This document shows positions 23,938 through 32,359 of a stretch of DNA of 39,280 nucleotides, in pieces. A program made the translations under genes and the position numbers. The stretch's first letter is position 1. Every line of letters starts with the position of its first letter. The notes beneath the pieces were generated by a model. It did not search any database, had not been told where the DNA came from, and was given only the letters and a program-made list of their open reading frames with translations. Source of the stretch: Gemmatimonadaceae bacterium (GTDB taxonomy: Bacteria; Gemmatimonadota; Gemmatimonadetes; Gemmatimonadales; Gemmatimonadaceae); the NCBI GenBank assembly GCA_025928335.1, contig JAICJQ010000015.1, positions 1-39,280 on the forward strand. Reading direction: 5' to 3'.

Positions 23938-25476
23938 TCAGATGGACGTTGAGACGCCGAGATGTTGTTCGAGCGCCGGCCGCATGCCGTACTCCATGAT
24001 CCGCATCAGATGGTCGCTCACCGCCTCGCACCAGCCGCGCAACGTCGAGAGATCGGTGCCCCAGAGAGTCGTATCGCCGCACACACTTCGCGCGAAGTCA
24101 CGCACCGCCGGCTCTGAGCCATGCCCGGCGCGCATCCACGCCGCGCGGATCGCCTCGCCTTCGCGATCGTCGGGGACCGGCAACCCGGTAGCGCGCCGTT
24201 CAACCTGGATGTCGCCACGCATGAATGCCAGGTAGGCCGCGAAGCCAAACGCAAGCGATTCGGGCGTGTGGTCGAACCGTTCCGTGTATGCGACGATCGA
24301 TGGCACCACACGAACGCGCATCTTGGCGGTCGCGTGGAGCGTGATATCGATCAGCGAGTGACGGATGTACGGATTGGCGAAGCGCAGCAGCACGTCTCTG
24401 GCGAACGGCTCGGCGTCGGGGACGTCGAGGCTCGGCACGATCTCGTCGAGGATGGCCCGGCGCATGAACTGGGCGACCAGCGGATCTTCTATCGCCTCGC
24501 GCACCGTCTCCAAACCGGCGAGCAACGCGACGGGAACAGAGATCGTATGACCACCGTTGAGCATCCGGACTTTTCGTTCGCGATACGGTCTGATATCCGG
24601 CGTCACGATGATTCGTGGATCCGCCGCGAACCCAAGACGGCTCCGAAGCGCGTCGTCGCCCTCTATGGCGAACAACGCGTACGTCTCGCAACTCGTAATC
24701 ATCCCGTCACGATAGCCGAGCGCTCGTTCCAACTGCACCGACTCGTCTTTCGGGAGCGCACCGGCGGGGGGGACGATTCGATCGACGAGAGTGTTTCGAA
24801 AGTCGACTGCCTCGCCGAGCCAAACGTCGAAGCGATCGCCGAGCTTCCATTGCTCGCACAGCGTTCTCACGATCCCGCGAAGGGTGTCTCCGTTGTCTTC
24901 GATCAGCTCACACGGAAGCACGATGACGCCGCGGTCGACCGCAAAATCGAAGTGGCGTGCCCGCTCGTACAAGAAACTGGTGAGCTTGCCGGGAAAGGAG
25001 CGCGGCGGATGTGCGTCGAACGAATCGTTCTCGTCGAGCACGATGCCGACTTCGGTTGTGTTCGAGATGACGAGACGAATGGCCGGATCGCGTGCAATGG
25101 CCAGCACCGCGTCCCAATCGTCGGTCGCCGAGATGGCGCGGCTGACGGACGAGATCACGCGATATCGGCGGCGCGCCTCGCCGTGTTCGATTCCTTGAGT
25201 CGCCAACGTGAACAAGCCGTCTTGCTCGTTCAGAACGGCGTCGCGCGCGCTCCCGGTGGACGATATCGCGACGACCGACCCGTTGAACGCGCCGCGCCGG
25301 TTCGCCTCGTCGATGAAGTAGTCGATGAAACCGCGCAAGAACGCGCCCGTGCCGAACTGCACCACGGTCTCCGGAAGCCCGAGCGTGGACGCCGACGGCA
25401 GCTCGACGTCCTCATCGGCGGCGAATGACGGCGAAGAAACGACGTCGCGCGACAACCTCGCCCGATCGGAGCTCAC
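23938..25476 (-). CDS. uxaB: Tagaturonate reductase (altronate oxidoreductase)
   Basis: 512 aa, reduces D-tagaturonate to D-altronate with NADH. Mannitol dehydrogenase superfamily: FGTGAFLRGF near residue 41 for NAD, SNTTEVG (138-144) typical of UxaB, and KVRMLNGGH (302-310) with the Lys/Asn/His catalytic set. UxuB-type starts (HLGLGAFHRAHQ-like) are absent. GTG at 25476 is chosen: it overlaps the uxaA stop (GTGA) and has AAGGAAGGAG 7 bases upstream; an ATG at 25497 is in frame but lacks this. About 30 residues longer at the N-terminus than E. coli UxaB. Confidence 0.92.
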   Translation of the reverse strand: MSSDRARLSRDVVSSPSFAADEDVELPSASTLGLPETVVQFGTGAFLRGFIDYFIDEANRRGAFNGSVVAISSTGSARDAVLNEQDGLFTLATQGIEHGEARRRYRVISSVSRAISATDDWDAVLAIARDPAIRLVISNTTEVGIVLDENDSFDAHPPRSFPGKLTSFLYERARHFDFAVDRGVIVLPCELIEDNGDTLRGIVRTLCEQWKLGDRFDVWLGEAVDFRNTLVDRIVPPAGALPKDESVQLERALGYRDGMITSCETYALFAIEGDDALRSRLGFAADPRIIVTPDIRPYRERKVRMLNGGHTISVPVALLAGLETVREAIEDPLVAQFMRRAILDEIVPSLDVPDAEPFARDVLLRFANPYIRHSLIDITLHATAKMRVRVVPSIVAYTERFDHTPESLAFGFAAYLAFMRGDIQVERRATGLPVPDDREGEAIRAAWMRAGHGSEPAVRDFARSVCGDTTLWGTDLSTLRGWCEAVSDHLMRIMEYGMRPALEQHLGVSTSI

Positions 25477-26972
25477 AGCGTCACTCCTTCCTTCCACATG
25501 GCGATTTCGCGGTAGCCATTCTTCTCGTTGTTCGCCAGTTGTTCGCCCGACGCCACGGCGAGAATCAGCGCGAAGAGATCGTCCTCGAGCTGCGCCATCG
25601 TCGCCGTGCCATCGAGCAGCGAGCCCGCGTTGAAATCGATCCAGTGCGGCTTTCGCGTCGCGATATCCGTGTTCGATGAGATCTTGATCGTCGGGACCGG
25701 AAAGCCCAGCGGCGTCCCGCGTCCGGTGGTGAACAACAAGATGGTCGCGCCACTCACCACCATCGCGGTCGACGAAACACCGTCGTTGCCGGGCGACTCG
25801 AGGAGCGACAGGCCGGAGCCGTTCACTGGCTCACCGTAACGCAGCACATGCGACACCGGCGCGCGCCCGCCCTTCTGAATCGCCCCGAGCGACTTCTCCT
25901 CGAGCGTCGTCAGTCCGCCGGCCTTGTTTCCCGGCGAGGGATTCTCGTAGACGGGCTGATTGTGTCGGAGAAAATACTCTTTGAAATCGTTCACCATGTG
26001 CACGATGTCGCCGAACACCGACGCATTCGTCGCGCGATTCATGAGCTGTTGCTCGGCGCCGAACATTTCCGGCACCTCGGTGAGGAGCACGCTGCCGCCC
26101 AGCCCCGTGAGCCGGTCGGCGATGCGCCCGAGCAATGCGTTGGCGGTGATGCCACTGAAACCGTCAGAGCCGCCGCATTTGTGGCCGACCACGAGATCCG
26201 ACACCGGGCATTCGACGCGGCGATCCTCCGACACCCGCTCGATGAGTCGCGCGACAGCGCCTGTTCCCTCCTCGAGCTCGTCGATCACGTCCTGCGTATT
26301 GAAGAACGCGATGCGGCTCTTGTCCACGTCGCCGGCGAGGCGCATCAACTCGTCGAGTTGGTTGTTCTCGCAACCGAGGCCGAGAATCAATACACCACCG
26401 GCGTTCGGGTGCCGCAGAAGACCGGCGAGCACGGCCTGTGTGTTCTTCAGATCATCGCCGAGTTGACTGCAGCCATAGGGATGCGCGAACGCGTGGATGC
26501 CATCGACGCGTCCGGCATAACGATCCGCCGCCTGCTTGGCGATGCGCTCCGCCGCGTGGTTCACGCAACCGACGGTGTTGAGCACCCACAGTTCGTTGCG
26601 TGTTCCAACTTTACCATTCGCTCGCCGGTAGCCCTTGAACGTCGGCACGCTGAGCGGAGGCGTCGTGCCGTTCGCGACGTTCGCCGCATACGTATAGTCG
26701 AGGACGCCCGAGAGCGACGTTTTCAGGTTGTGCGAATGGACCCAGTCGCCGCGATCGATCTTCTCCGTCGCAACCCCGATCGGAACGCCGTACTTGATGA
26801 CCGGCTGCCCTGGTTCGAATCGGGAGAGGGCAACTTTGTGTCCGGCTGGAATCTCCTGTCTCGCTCTGAGACGCTCTCCGGCCACGTCGACGTCTTCCCC
26901 CGCGGCGATCAGCCGCAGCGCGACTGCGACGTCGTCGCCATCGGCGATCCGGATCGCGGCCGGACGATTCAC
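25473..26972 (-). CDS. uxaA: Altronate dehydratase
   Basis: 499 aa, near the E. coli length. Dehydrates D-altronate to 2-keto-3-deoxygluconate. An N-terminal SAF domain (1 to about 80) contains GVPIGVATEKIDRGDWVHSHNL (60s-82, cited in part), then the UxaA catalytic region with RNELWVLNTVGCVNH (125-139), HPYGCSQLGDD, GLGCENNQ and HKCGGSDGFSGITAN; the several Cys fit the iron-dependent enzyme. GTG at 26972 overlaps the uxaC stop (GTGA) and has GGAG 7 bases upstream. The longer frame reads over uxaC and was rejected. Confidence 0.95.
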   Translation of the reverse strand: MNRPAAIRIADGDDVAVALRLIAAGEDVDVAGERLRARQEIPAGHKVALSRFEPGQPVIKYGVPIGVATEKIDRGDWVHSHNLKTSLSGVLDYTYAANVANGTTPPLSVPTFKGYRRANGKVGTRNELWVLNTVGCVNHAAERIAKQAADRYAGRVDGIHAFAHPYGCSQLGDDLKNTQAVLAGLLRHPNAGGVLILGLGCENNQLDELMRLAGDVDKSRIAFFNTQDVIDELEEGTGAVARLIERVSEDRRVECPVSDLVVGHKCGGSDGFSGITANALLGRIADRLTGLGGSVLLTEVPEMFGAEQQLMNRATNASVFGDIVHMVNDFKEYFLRHNQPVYENPSPGNKAGGLTTLEEKSLGAIQKGGRAPVSHVLRYGEPVNGSGLSLLESPGNDGVSSTAMVVSGATILLFTTGRGTPLGFPVPTIKISSNTDIATRKPHWIDFNAGSLLDGTATMAQLEDDLFALILAVASGEQLANNEKNGYREIAMWKEGVTL

Positions 26973-28453
26973 CGACGCGCTCCGGCCACCCGGGCGTCGG
27001 CCGGCGGCGAATATCGCGCGGCGGTACCGAAGCGATAGGTGTCGCGCGCCAGCTCGTAGGCGAGGGCGCGAGCCATCGCGCGCGCGTCGTCGAGATCGAC
27101 CACGTGTCGCGCGACCAGGCCAGCGAGCCAGTTGGCATCCACCCGCCGCGCGAGATCGTGCCGCGCGGGAATCGAGCAGAAGGCGCGCGTATCGTCGTTG
27201 AAGCCGGCAGTGTTGTAAATGCTCGCCGTCTCCGTCACCTGCTGGCGGAAGCGCGTCATCCCCTCGATCGAATCGTTGAACCACCAGGGCGGGCCCAGTC
27301 GTACCGCCGGGTAGTGCCCGCCGAGCGGGGCCAGTTCGCGCGCGTACGTCGTCTCGTCCAGGGTGAACAGCACCAGCGTGAGACGCGGATCATTCCCGTA
27401 CGCGTTGAGCAGCGCCGACAGATTGCGCGTGTACTCGGTCGCGACCGGGATGTCGGCCCCCATGTCCATCCCGAAGCGCGCGTGAACGGCGTGATTGTGA
27501 TCGCGCAGCGCGCCCGGGTGGAGCTGCATGACGAGCCCGTCCTCGGTCGACAAACGCGCCATCTCCATCAGCATGTGCGCCTCGAACAACCGCTGGTCCT
27601 CTTCCGTCGCCGACCGGTTCGCGGCCCGCGCGAAAATTGCGTCGAGCTCGTGGGGCAAGAGTCGCGTCGTATACGGTTCGACGACCGCGTGGTCGGTCGC
27701 GGCGCCGCCGAGGGATTTGAAGTACAGTCGCCGCTCGGCGAGCGCCCCGAGAAACGACTCGAACGTATCGATCGTACGTCCGCAGGCCTTCGACAGCTCG
27801 GCCAACTCATCGCGCCAGTGCGCGGACGCGACGCGCAGCAACGCGTCGGGCCTGAACGTCGGGACGACGCGCCCACCCCACCCGGATTCACGCAACGCGC
27901 GGTGATGCGAGAGACTGTCCGTCGCTTTGTCCGTCGTCGCCAGCACCTCGATGTTGAATCGATCGAACAGGGCGCGCGGCCGGAACTCGGGCGAAGCCAA
28001 TCGCTCGGCGATCTGGTCGTAGACGACAAGGGCCGATCCACCGTCGAGCTTGACGCGCACCTCGAACAGATCGTACAGCTCGTGATCGAGCCAGACCCCG
28101 GTCGGCGTGCCGCGAAAGAGATAGTAGTTGTCGGCGAAGCGCTGCCAGATCGATCGCGGATCGCGCTCGACCGCCGTGCCGTCGCGCGTCGGAATTCCCA
28201 GCGACTCCATCGACACGCCGCGCGAGTACAGCATCCGGAAGATGTAATGATCCGGGGTGATGAGGAGCGCGGTCGGCTCCGGAAAGGGCGCATTTTCGTG
28301 GAGCAGCGCCGGATCGACGTGACCGTGCGGGCAGATCAGTGGCAGCTCGCGTGTCTCGTCGTAGAGCGCGCGGGCCACGTTTCGAATCGATGGATCGGAG
28401 TCGAAGAAGCGATCCTGATGGAGGACCAGCGGCTGAAAATTTCCGCGCTTCAA
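26969..28453 (-). CDS. uxaC: Uronate (glucuronate/galacturonate) isomerase
   Basis: 494 aa. Interconverts galacturonate with tagaturonate and glucuronate with fructuronate. Amidohydrolase fold with CPHGHVDP (41-48, metal ligands H43 and H45), and DNYYLFRGTPTGVWLDHEL, QLHPGALRDHN and GPPWWFNDS as UxaC family blocks. The only plausible start in frame is TTG at 28453; no ATG or GTG lies close and no good ribosome site precedes it. First gene of the operon; promoter must lie in the 159-bp gap to the ROK gene. Confidence 0.93.
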   Translation of the reverse strand: MKRGNFQPLVLHQDRFFDSDPSIRNVARALYDETRELPLICPHGHVDPALLHENAPFPEPTALLITPDHYIFRMLYSRGVSMESLGIPTRDGTAVERDPRSIWQRFADNYYLFRGTPTGVWLDHELYDLFEVRVKLDGGSALVVYDQIAERLASPEFRPRALFDRFNIEVLATTDKATDSLSHHRALRESGWGGRVVPTFRPDALLRVASAHWRDELAELSKACGRTIDTFESFLGALAERRLYFKSLGGAATDHAVVEPYTTRLLPHELDAIFARAANRSATEEDQRLFEAHMLMEMARLSTEDGLVMQLHPGALRDHNHAVHARFGMDMGADIPVATEYTRNLSALLNAYGNDPRLTLVLFTLDETTYARELAPLGGHYPAVRLGPPWWFNDSIEGMTRFRQQVTETASIYNTAGFNDDTRAFCSIPARHDLARRVDANWLAGLVARHVVDLDDARAMARALAYELARDTYRFGTAARYSPPADARVAGARR

Positions 28454-28503
28454 GGTGCGATCGGGTGTGGGAAATTCCGCCGACCCTTGCCGCCCCGGCG
28501 GAT

Positions 28504-28522
28504 TTGTTCAAATTACGAACAA
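28504..28522. promoter_or_regulatory. Inverted repeat TTGTTC-N7-GAACAA, candidate ROK operator
   Basis: TTGTTC at 28504-28509 and GAACAA at 28517-28522 are perfect 6-base arms with a 7-base AT-rich spacer in otherwise GC-rich DNA. It sits between the divergent uxaC and ROK genes, 51 bp before the uxaC start and 91 bp before the ROK start. ROK repressors such as NagC, Mlc and XylR bind such AT-rich inverted repeats. The core promoters were not identified with confidence. Confidence 0.55.
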
Positions 28523-28568
28523 TATCGCGCCCACGTTAGTGGCCCCGTCGCAATCCTTTGCGCCGAGT

Positions 28569-28581
28569 GGGGTCAGACCCC
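28569..28581. repeat. Palindrome GGGGTC-A-GACCCC
   Basis: Perfect 6-base arms with a single central base, 31 bp before the ROK start codon. Similar GGGGTCAGACCCC sequences are scattered in many bacterial genomes as short palindromic repeats, so it may be a repeat copy rather than an operator. Confidence 0.6.
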
Positions 28582-28612
28582 GCTTAACTCGATCAAGGAC
28601 AAGACTTTCCGA

Positions 28613-29833
28613 ATGCGGAAGATCAACACCCGCAACTTCGTGCGCGCGACCCGGGGCACTGCCCGCGAGATCAACCGGCGGATCGTCCTCAACCTCGTCA
28701 AAGAGCATCAGCCCATCTCCCGGGCCGACCTCGCCCGCCGCATGCGCATTGGACGCGGAATGGTCACGTCGCTCGTCGCCGAGCTGTTGGCCGACGGGTC
28801 GATATACGAAGGAAGCACCGCCCACGCACCGCGCGGTCGGAAGCCGATGATGCTGTTCGTGCGAACCCACGATCGCCTCGCCGTCGCGGTCGATGTGCGC
28901 TTCAGCCGCACCTATCTGATGTTGAGCGACTTCAGCGGCAGGCCGATCGCCCTCGACGAGTTCGAGACCATCCCCGACCCGATCGCGCTCGTTGCCGGCC
29001 TCGCGCGGCGCATTCAGAGATTACTCAAGGCACGCGACGCCAAATCCAAGGTCAACGGCGTCGGCCTTGTCGTTCCCGGCATGGTCGACGCGACGAGCGG
29101 TCGGATCCTCAACGCGCCGCAGTTGGGCTGGCGCGACGTCGACGTCCGCGCGGCCCTCGAAAAAGCGACGAACCTTCCCGTGCACATCGAAAACGCCCCG
29201 ATCGCCTGCGCCCTCGCGCAGATGTGGCTCGGCGACGGCGACACGGAAACGCCGCGGGACTTCGTGTATCTCACCGTCGGCGATGGCGTCGGAACGGGCG
29301 TCGTGGTCAACGGCGAAGTCGTGCGCGGACACGACAACACCGCCGGCGAATTCGGCCATGTGCCGCTCAACCCGAACGGGCCGCAATGCCTCTGCGGCGC
29401 ACGCGGCTGCCTCGAGGCATATGCCTCGAACCTCGCGACGCTCTCGCGCTACCTGGGACAGGAATTCTCCCCCACCGAAACTCGGCGCCTGCTCCAGGAA
29501 TCCGGCATCACGATTCTCGACGTCATCGCCCGCGCGCGTGATGGCGAGCGCCGCGCCATCGACGCGGTCGAAGAGACGGCGGGTCGCCTCGGTGAAGGGT
29601 TGGCCATTGTGATCAACGCGCTCAACCCATCGCGAATTTATGTCGGTGGCGAGATCACCGAGCTCTGGGAGCAGATCGAACCCGCCATGCGCCGCAAGAT
29701 TCGCGAGCGGGCGCTGACCGTGAAGGCCGCGGAAACACCCCTGGTGCCCGAGCCGGCGAGCTCCTACCCACGGTTGCGAGGCGCGACGGCCATCGTCGCC
29801 GCACCGGTGTACGCCGCACCGCAGGTGGCCTGA
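28613..29833 (+). CDS. ROK-family transcriptional repressor of the uronate operon
   Basis: 406 aa from ATG at 28613; longer in-frame reading overlaps uxaC and was rejected. An N-terminal winged helix-turn-helix (about 18-65: LVKEHQPISRADLARRMRIG, cut here) is followed by a ROK domain with GDGVGTGVVVNG (223-234) and the zinc site GEFGHVP...CLCGARGCLE (245-268; H249, C259, C261, C266). The catalytic Asp of ROK sugar kinases (ENDAN-like motif) is replaced in ENAPIA (193-198), so it is a regulator, not a kinase. Divergent from uxaC with an AT-rich inverted repeat between. The likely effector is a uronate or 2-keto-3-deoxygluconate, by inference. Confidence 0.9.
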   Translation: MRKINTRNFVRATRGTAREINRRIVLNLVKEHQPISRADLARRMRIGRGMVTSLVAELLADGSIYEGSTAHAPRGRKPMMLFVRTHDRLAVAVDVRFSRTYLMLSDFSGRPIALDEFETIPDPIALVAGLARRIQRLLKARDAKSKVNGVGLVVPGMVDATSGRILNAPQLGWRDVDVRAALEKATNLPVHIENAPIACALAQMWLGDGDTETPRDFVYLTVGDGVGTGVVVNGEVVRGHDNTAGEFGHVPLNPNGPQCLCGARGCLEAYASNLATLSRYLGQEFSPTETRRLLQESGITILDVIARARDGERRAIDAVEETAGRLGEGLAIVINALNPSRIYVGGEITELWEQIEPAMRRKIRERALTVKAAETPLVPEPASSYPRLRGATAIVAAPVYAAPQVA

Positions 29834-29872
29834 GCCCGGCGCGCCAAATGGTGAACCGCTGCATCGTTGCGG

Positions 29873-32290
29873 CTAGTCGGCGCGAAGCGTGACGAGCGGA
29901 TCGACCTTCGTCGCCCGTCGCGCCGGCAGATAGGTCGCGACCAGAGCGACGATCACCAGACCAACCGCCGCGCCCACGAACGTCACCGGATCGACGGCGC
30001 CGATCTCGAACAGCCACGACTGAACCAGGCGCGTCGCGAAGAACGCACCGGCGACGCCGATCACTGCGCCTACTCCCGCCATGCGTGCGCCCTCGCCGAG
30101 CACGAGACGCATGATGTCAGCGGGCCGCGCGCCGAGTGTCATGCGAACCCCAATTTCCTGCCGGCGCGGGGCAACTGAGTAGGACACGACGCCATAAATG
30201 CCGAGCGTGGCGAGAAGCAGCGCGGCCAGCGCGAAGACGCCAAGCAGCGCGATGTTCAGCCGCTGCTGCGCCGTCGACTGATCGACGATCGACGTCATCG
30301 TTTGCACGTTATAGAGGGCAAGCGACGGATCGGCCTCGCGCAGCGCCTCTCGCATCGTGGTCACGGTCGACGCGATCGGGCCGCGGCCGCGTACGATGAG
30401 CGTCATGTTCTTGAACAGCCGCGCATAGCGACGCATGGACACGTAGACGATTGGCGCCGGCGCGGTCGCGAGACTCTGCTGCCGCGTGTCGCTGACTTCG
30501 CCGACGATCGGCAGCCCGTTCGGTTGCGTATTGAATGCGATCTGCTCGCCGACGACGTCTTGCCCGGGCCAAAACGCGTCAGCCGCCGTTTTGCTCAGCA
30601 CCATCGACGTCGTTGGTTCGTCCCATTCGAGATCGTGGCCACGCATCACGCTCATCCCGAGCGCGCGGAAGTAGCCCGGCGTCACCGAGCGAATCGTGCT
30701 CATGAGAGGCCGGTCGGGGGGTCGCGGCGGTTCGCCGATCAGCCGGATCGACGTAAAGATTCCGCCGCCACCCAACGGTGGTGTGTCCGCCGCACCGGCG
30801 GCCGCGATCCCCGGCCGCGCTTCCAGACTCGTCAACAGCGTTCGGTAAAACGCGACGGCGGCCGTATCGTTGTAACTCGGACTGAGCGTCACCGTCGCGG
30901 TAACGACATGGTCGGCGCTGAAACCGGGATCGACGCGCAGCATCCGCCGCACGCTCTGCGACACCAACCCCGCGCAGATCAGCAACACGAGCGCGAGCGA
31001 CATCTCAGCCACAACGAGCGCCCGTCTCGTCGCCGCACCGGCGCCGCCGCCGCCGGACGTCCTGCTTCGCAGACCGAGGCTCAGGCTCGCGTCGCCTCGG
31101 CCGGAGCGTATCGCCGGCCACAATCCGAAGAGGAGCGCCGCGCCGACGCTCGAGAGGAGCGTGAACACCAGCACGTGCGAGTTGAGACCAATGTCGTCGG
31201 CACGAGCGATCACGCCGAACGGCAGCATGCCACGAATGGCACGCACCGCGAGCCCAGCGACGGCGATCCCGAGCGCGCCCCCGGTAACACCGAGGAGCAA
31301 CGCCTCGACGATGAACTGCTCGACGAGCCTTCCCCGCGACGCGCCGAGCGCTTGGCGGACTGCCGTCTCGCGCGCTCGCGCCGCGCCCCGAACGAGAAGC
31401 AGATTCGCGACGTTGATCCAGGCGATCAGCAGCAGCAGCCCCGACGCGGCGAGCAGGATCAGCAGCGGCTGTTTGGTGTTCAACGACAGATCGTCCGTCA
31501 GATAAAAGACGCTCGCCGTCCACCCGGTGATCTCTGGATTCTCTCCGGCGATCGCTTTCTCCGTTCTCAGCAATTCCGCGCGCGCCTGCGCGAGCGAGAC
31601 ACCGGGCTTGAGTCGCCCAATGGCGCCGAACAGGTGCTGCGCGTGGCGCTGCACGTTGGCGTAGCTCGAGAGCTCGACGACCATCATGACGTCGAGTGGC
31701 GCGCCGACGAACGCGGCGCCGAGGAGCTGCGCATCCGCCGAGAGCACTCCAATGATTGTGCGCGGCCGGCCGCTCACCGACACCACGCGACCGATGATGT
31801 TTCGATCGCCCGCGAACCGTCGCTGCCAATAGCCGTAGCTGATGACGACACTGCTGCTCGCTTCGCCGCGCTCGTCGTCCGCTCCGAAGCTACGGCCTAG
31901 CGTCGGTGTCACGCCGAGCACGCTCAGGAAGTTGGACGTCACGCGCAGTACGGCGACGCTCTCCGCTCCCTCGGGCGCGACCAGCGTCGTGACGCCGCCG
32001 ACGTAGATCGCCATGCCGTCGAACGATCGCGTGCGCGTTTGCCAGTCGTTGAAGTCCGGATACGATACGCCGAACCTCGGCACCGACCCGTCCGGATTCG
32101 TGTCCCAGAGCGAGACGAGACGGTCGCCGTTCCGGAATGGCAGCGCACGGAGCACAACGGCGTCGACCGCGCTGAAGATCGCCGCCGTCGCGCCAACGCC
32201 GAGCGCGATCGTGAGCACGACGATCGCGCTGAAGAGCGGAAATCGCCGCATCAGCCGCAGCGCGAGCCGGGCGTCCTGGACGATGCTCAC
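29873..32290 (-). CDS. ADOP-type ABC permease without prefix domain
   Basis: 805 aa from GTG at 32290 with AGGG 7 bases upstream; a TTG at 32314 is in frame but has no ribosome site. First unit: LMRRFPLFSAIVVLTIALGVG, periplasmic MacB-like domain, then AWINVANLLLVRGAARARETAVRQ. Second unit from about 430 (RRALVVAEMSLALVLLICAG) to the end with GIYGVVSYSVAPRRQEIGVRM and VDPLVTLRAD. No ATPase or padR gene adjoins it. It is the shortest of the five permeases and converges on the ROK gene with a 39-bp gap, in which I see no convincing terminator. The last 17 bases of the gene are identical to those of the permease ending at 4224. Confidence 0.88.
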   Translation of the reverse strand: MSIVQDARLALRLMRRFPLFSAIVVLTIALGVGATAAIFSAVDAVVLRALPFRNGDRLVSLWDTNPDGSVPRFGVSYPDFNDWQTRTRSFDGMAIYVGGVTTLVAPEGAESVAVLRVTSNFLSVLGVTPTLGRSFGADDERGEASSSVVISYGYWQRRFAGDRNIIGRVVSVSGRPRTIIGVLSADAQLLGAAFVGAPLDVMMVVELSSYANVQRHAQHLFGAIGRLKPGVSLAQARAELLRTEKAIAGENPEITGWTASVFYLTDDLSLNTKQPLLILLAASGLLLLIAWINVANLLLVRGAARARETAVRQALGASRGRLVEQFIVEALLLGVTGGALGIAVAGLAVRAIRGMLPFGVIARADDIGLNSHVLVFTLLSSVGAALLFGLWPAIRSGRGDASLSLGLRSRTSGGGGAGAATRRALVVAEMSLALVLLICAGLVSQSVRRMLRVDPGFSADHVVTATVTLSPSYNDTAAVAFYRTLLTSLEARPGIAAAGAADTPPLGGGGIFTSIRLIGEPPRPPDRPLMSTIRSVTPGYFRALGMSVMRGHDLEWDEPTTSMVLSKTAADAFWPGQDVVGEQIAFNTQPNGLPIVGEVSDTRQQSLATAPAPIVYVSMRRYARLFKNMTLIVRGRGPIASTVTTMREALREADPSLALYNVQTMTSIVDQSTAQQRLNIALLGVFALAALLLATLGIYGVVSYSVAPRRQEIGVRMTLGARPADIMRLVLGEGARMAGVGAVIGVAGAFFATRLVQSWLFEIGAVDPVTFVGAAVGLVIVALVATYLPARRATKVDPLVTLRAD

Positions 32291-32359
32291 ACGAATACCC
32301 TGCGCAGCCGCCAATCCACCGTCAATCCGCCTGTTGGATTCCTTACAACGGTTCGTGCG

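Noticed and set aside
23938-25476. Fructuronate reductase (UxuB) instead of UxaB
   Set aside because: The N-terminal FGTGAFLRGF and the SNTTEVG motif are those of UxaB; UxuB-type sequence is not seen.
27104-28612. In-frame upstream extension of the ROK gene through uxaC
   Set aside because: It is antisense to uxaC and has no start or homology features before the HTH; ATG at 28613 gives the normal ROK length.
29834-29872. Terminator between the ROK gene and the convergent permease
   Set aside because: Only a weak CCGC/GCGG stem is present, without a T-run on either strand.
32313-32340. AATCCA-N16-TGGATT inverted repeat upstream of the permease at 29873
   Set aside because: Short arms with a long spacer, no recognisable core promoter and no adjacent regulator gene.
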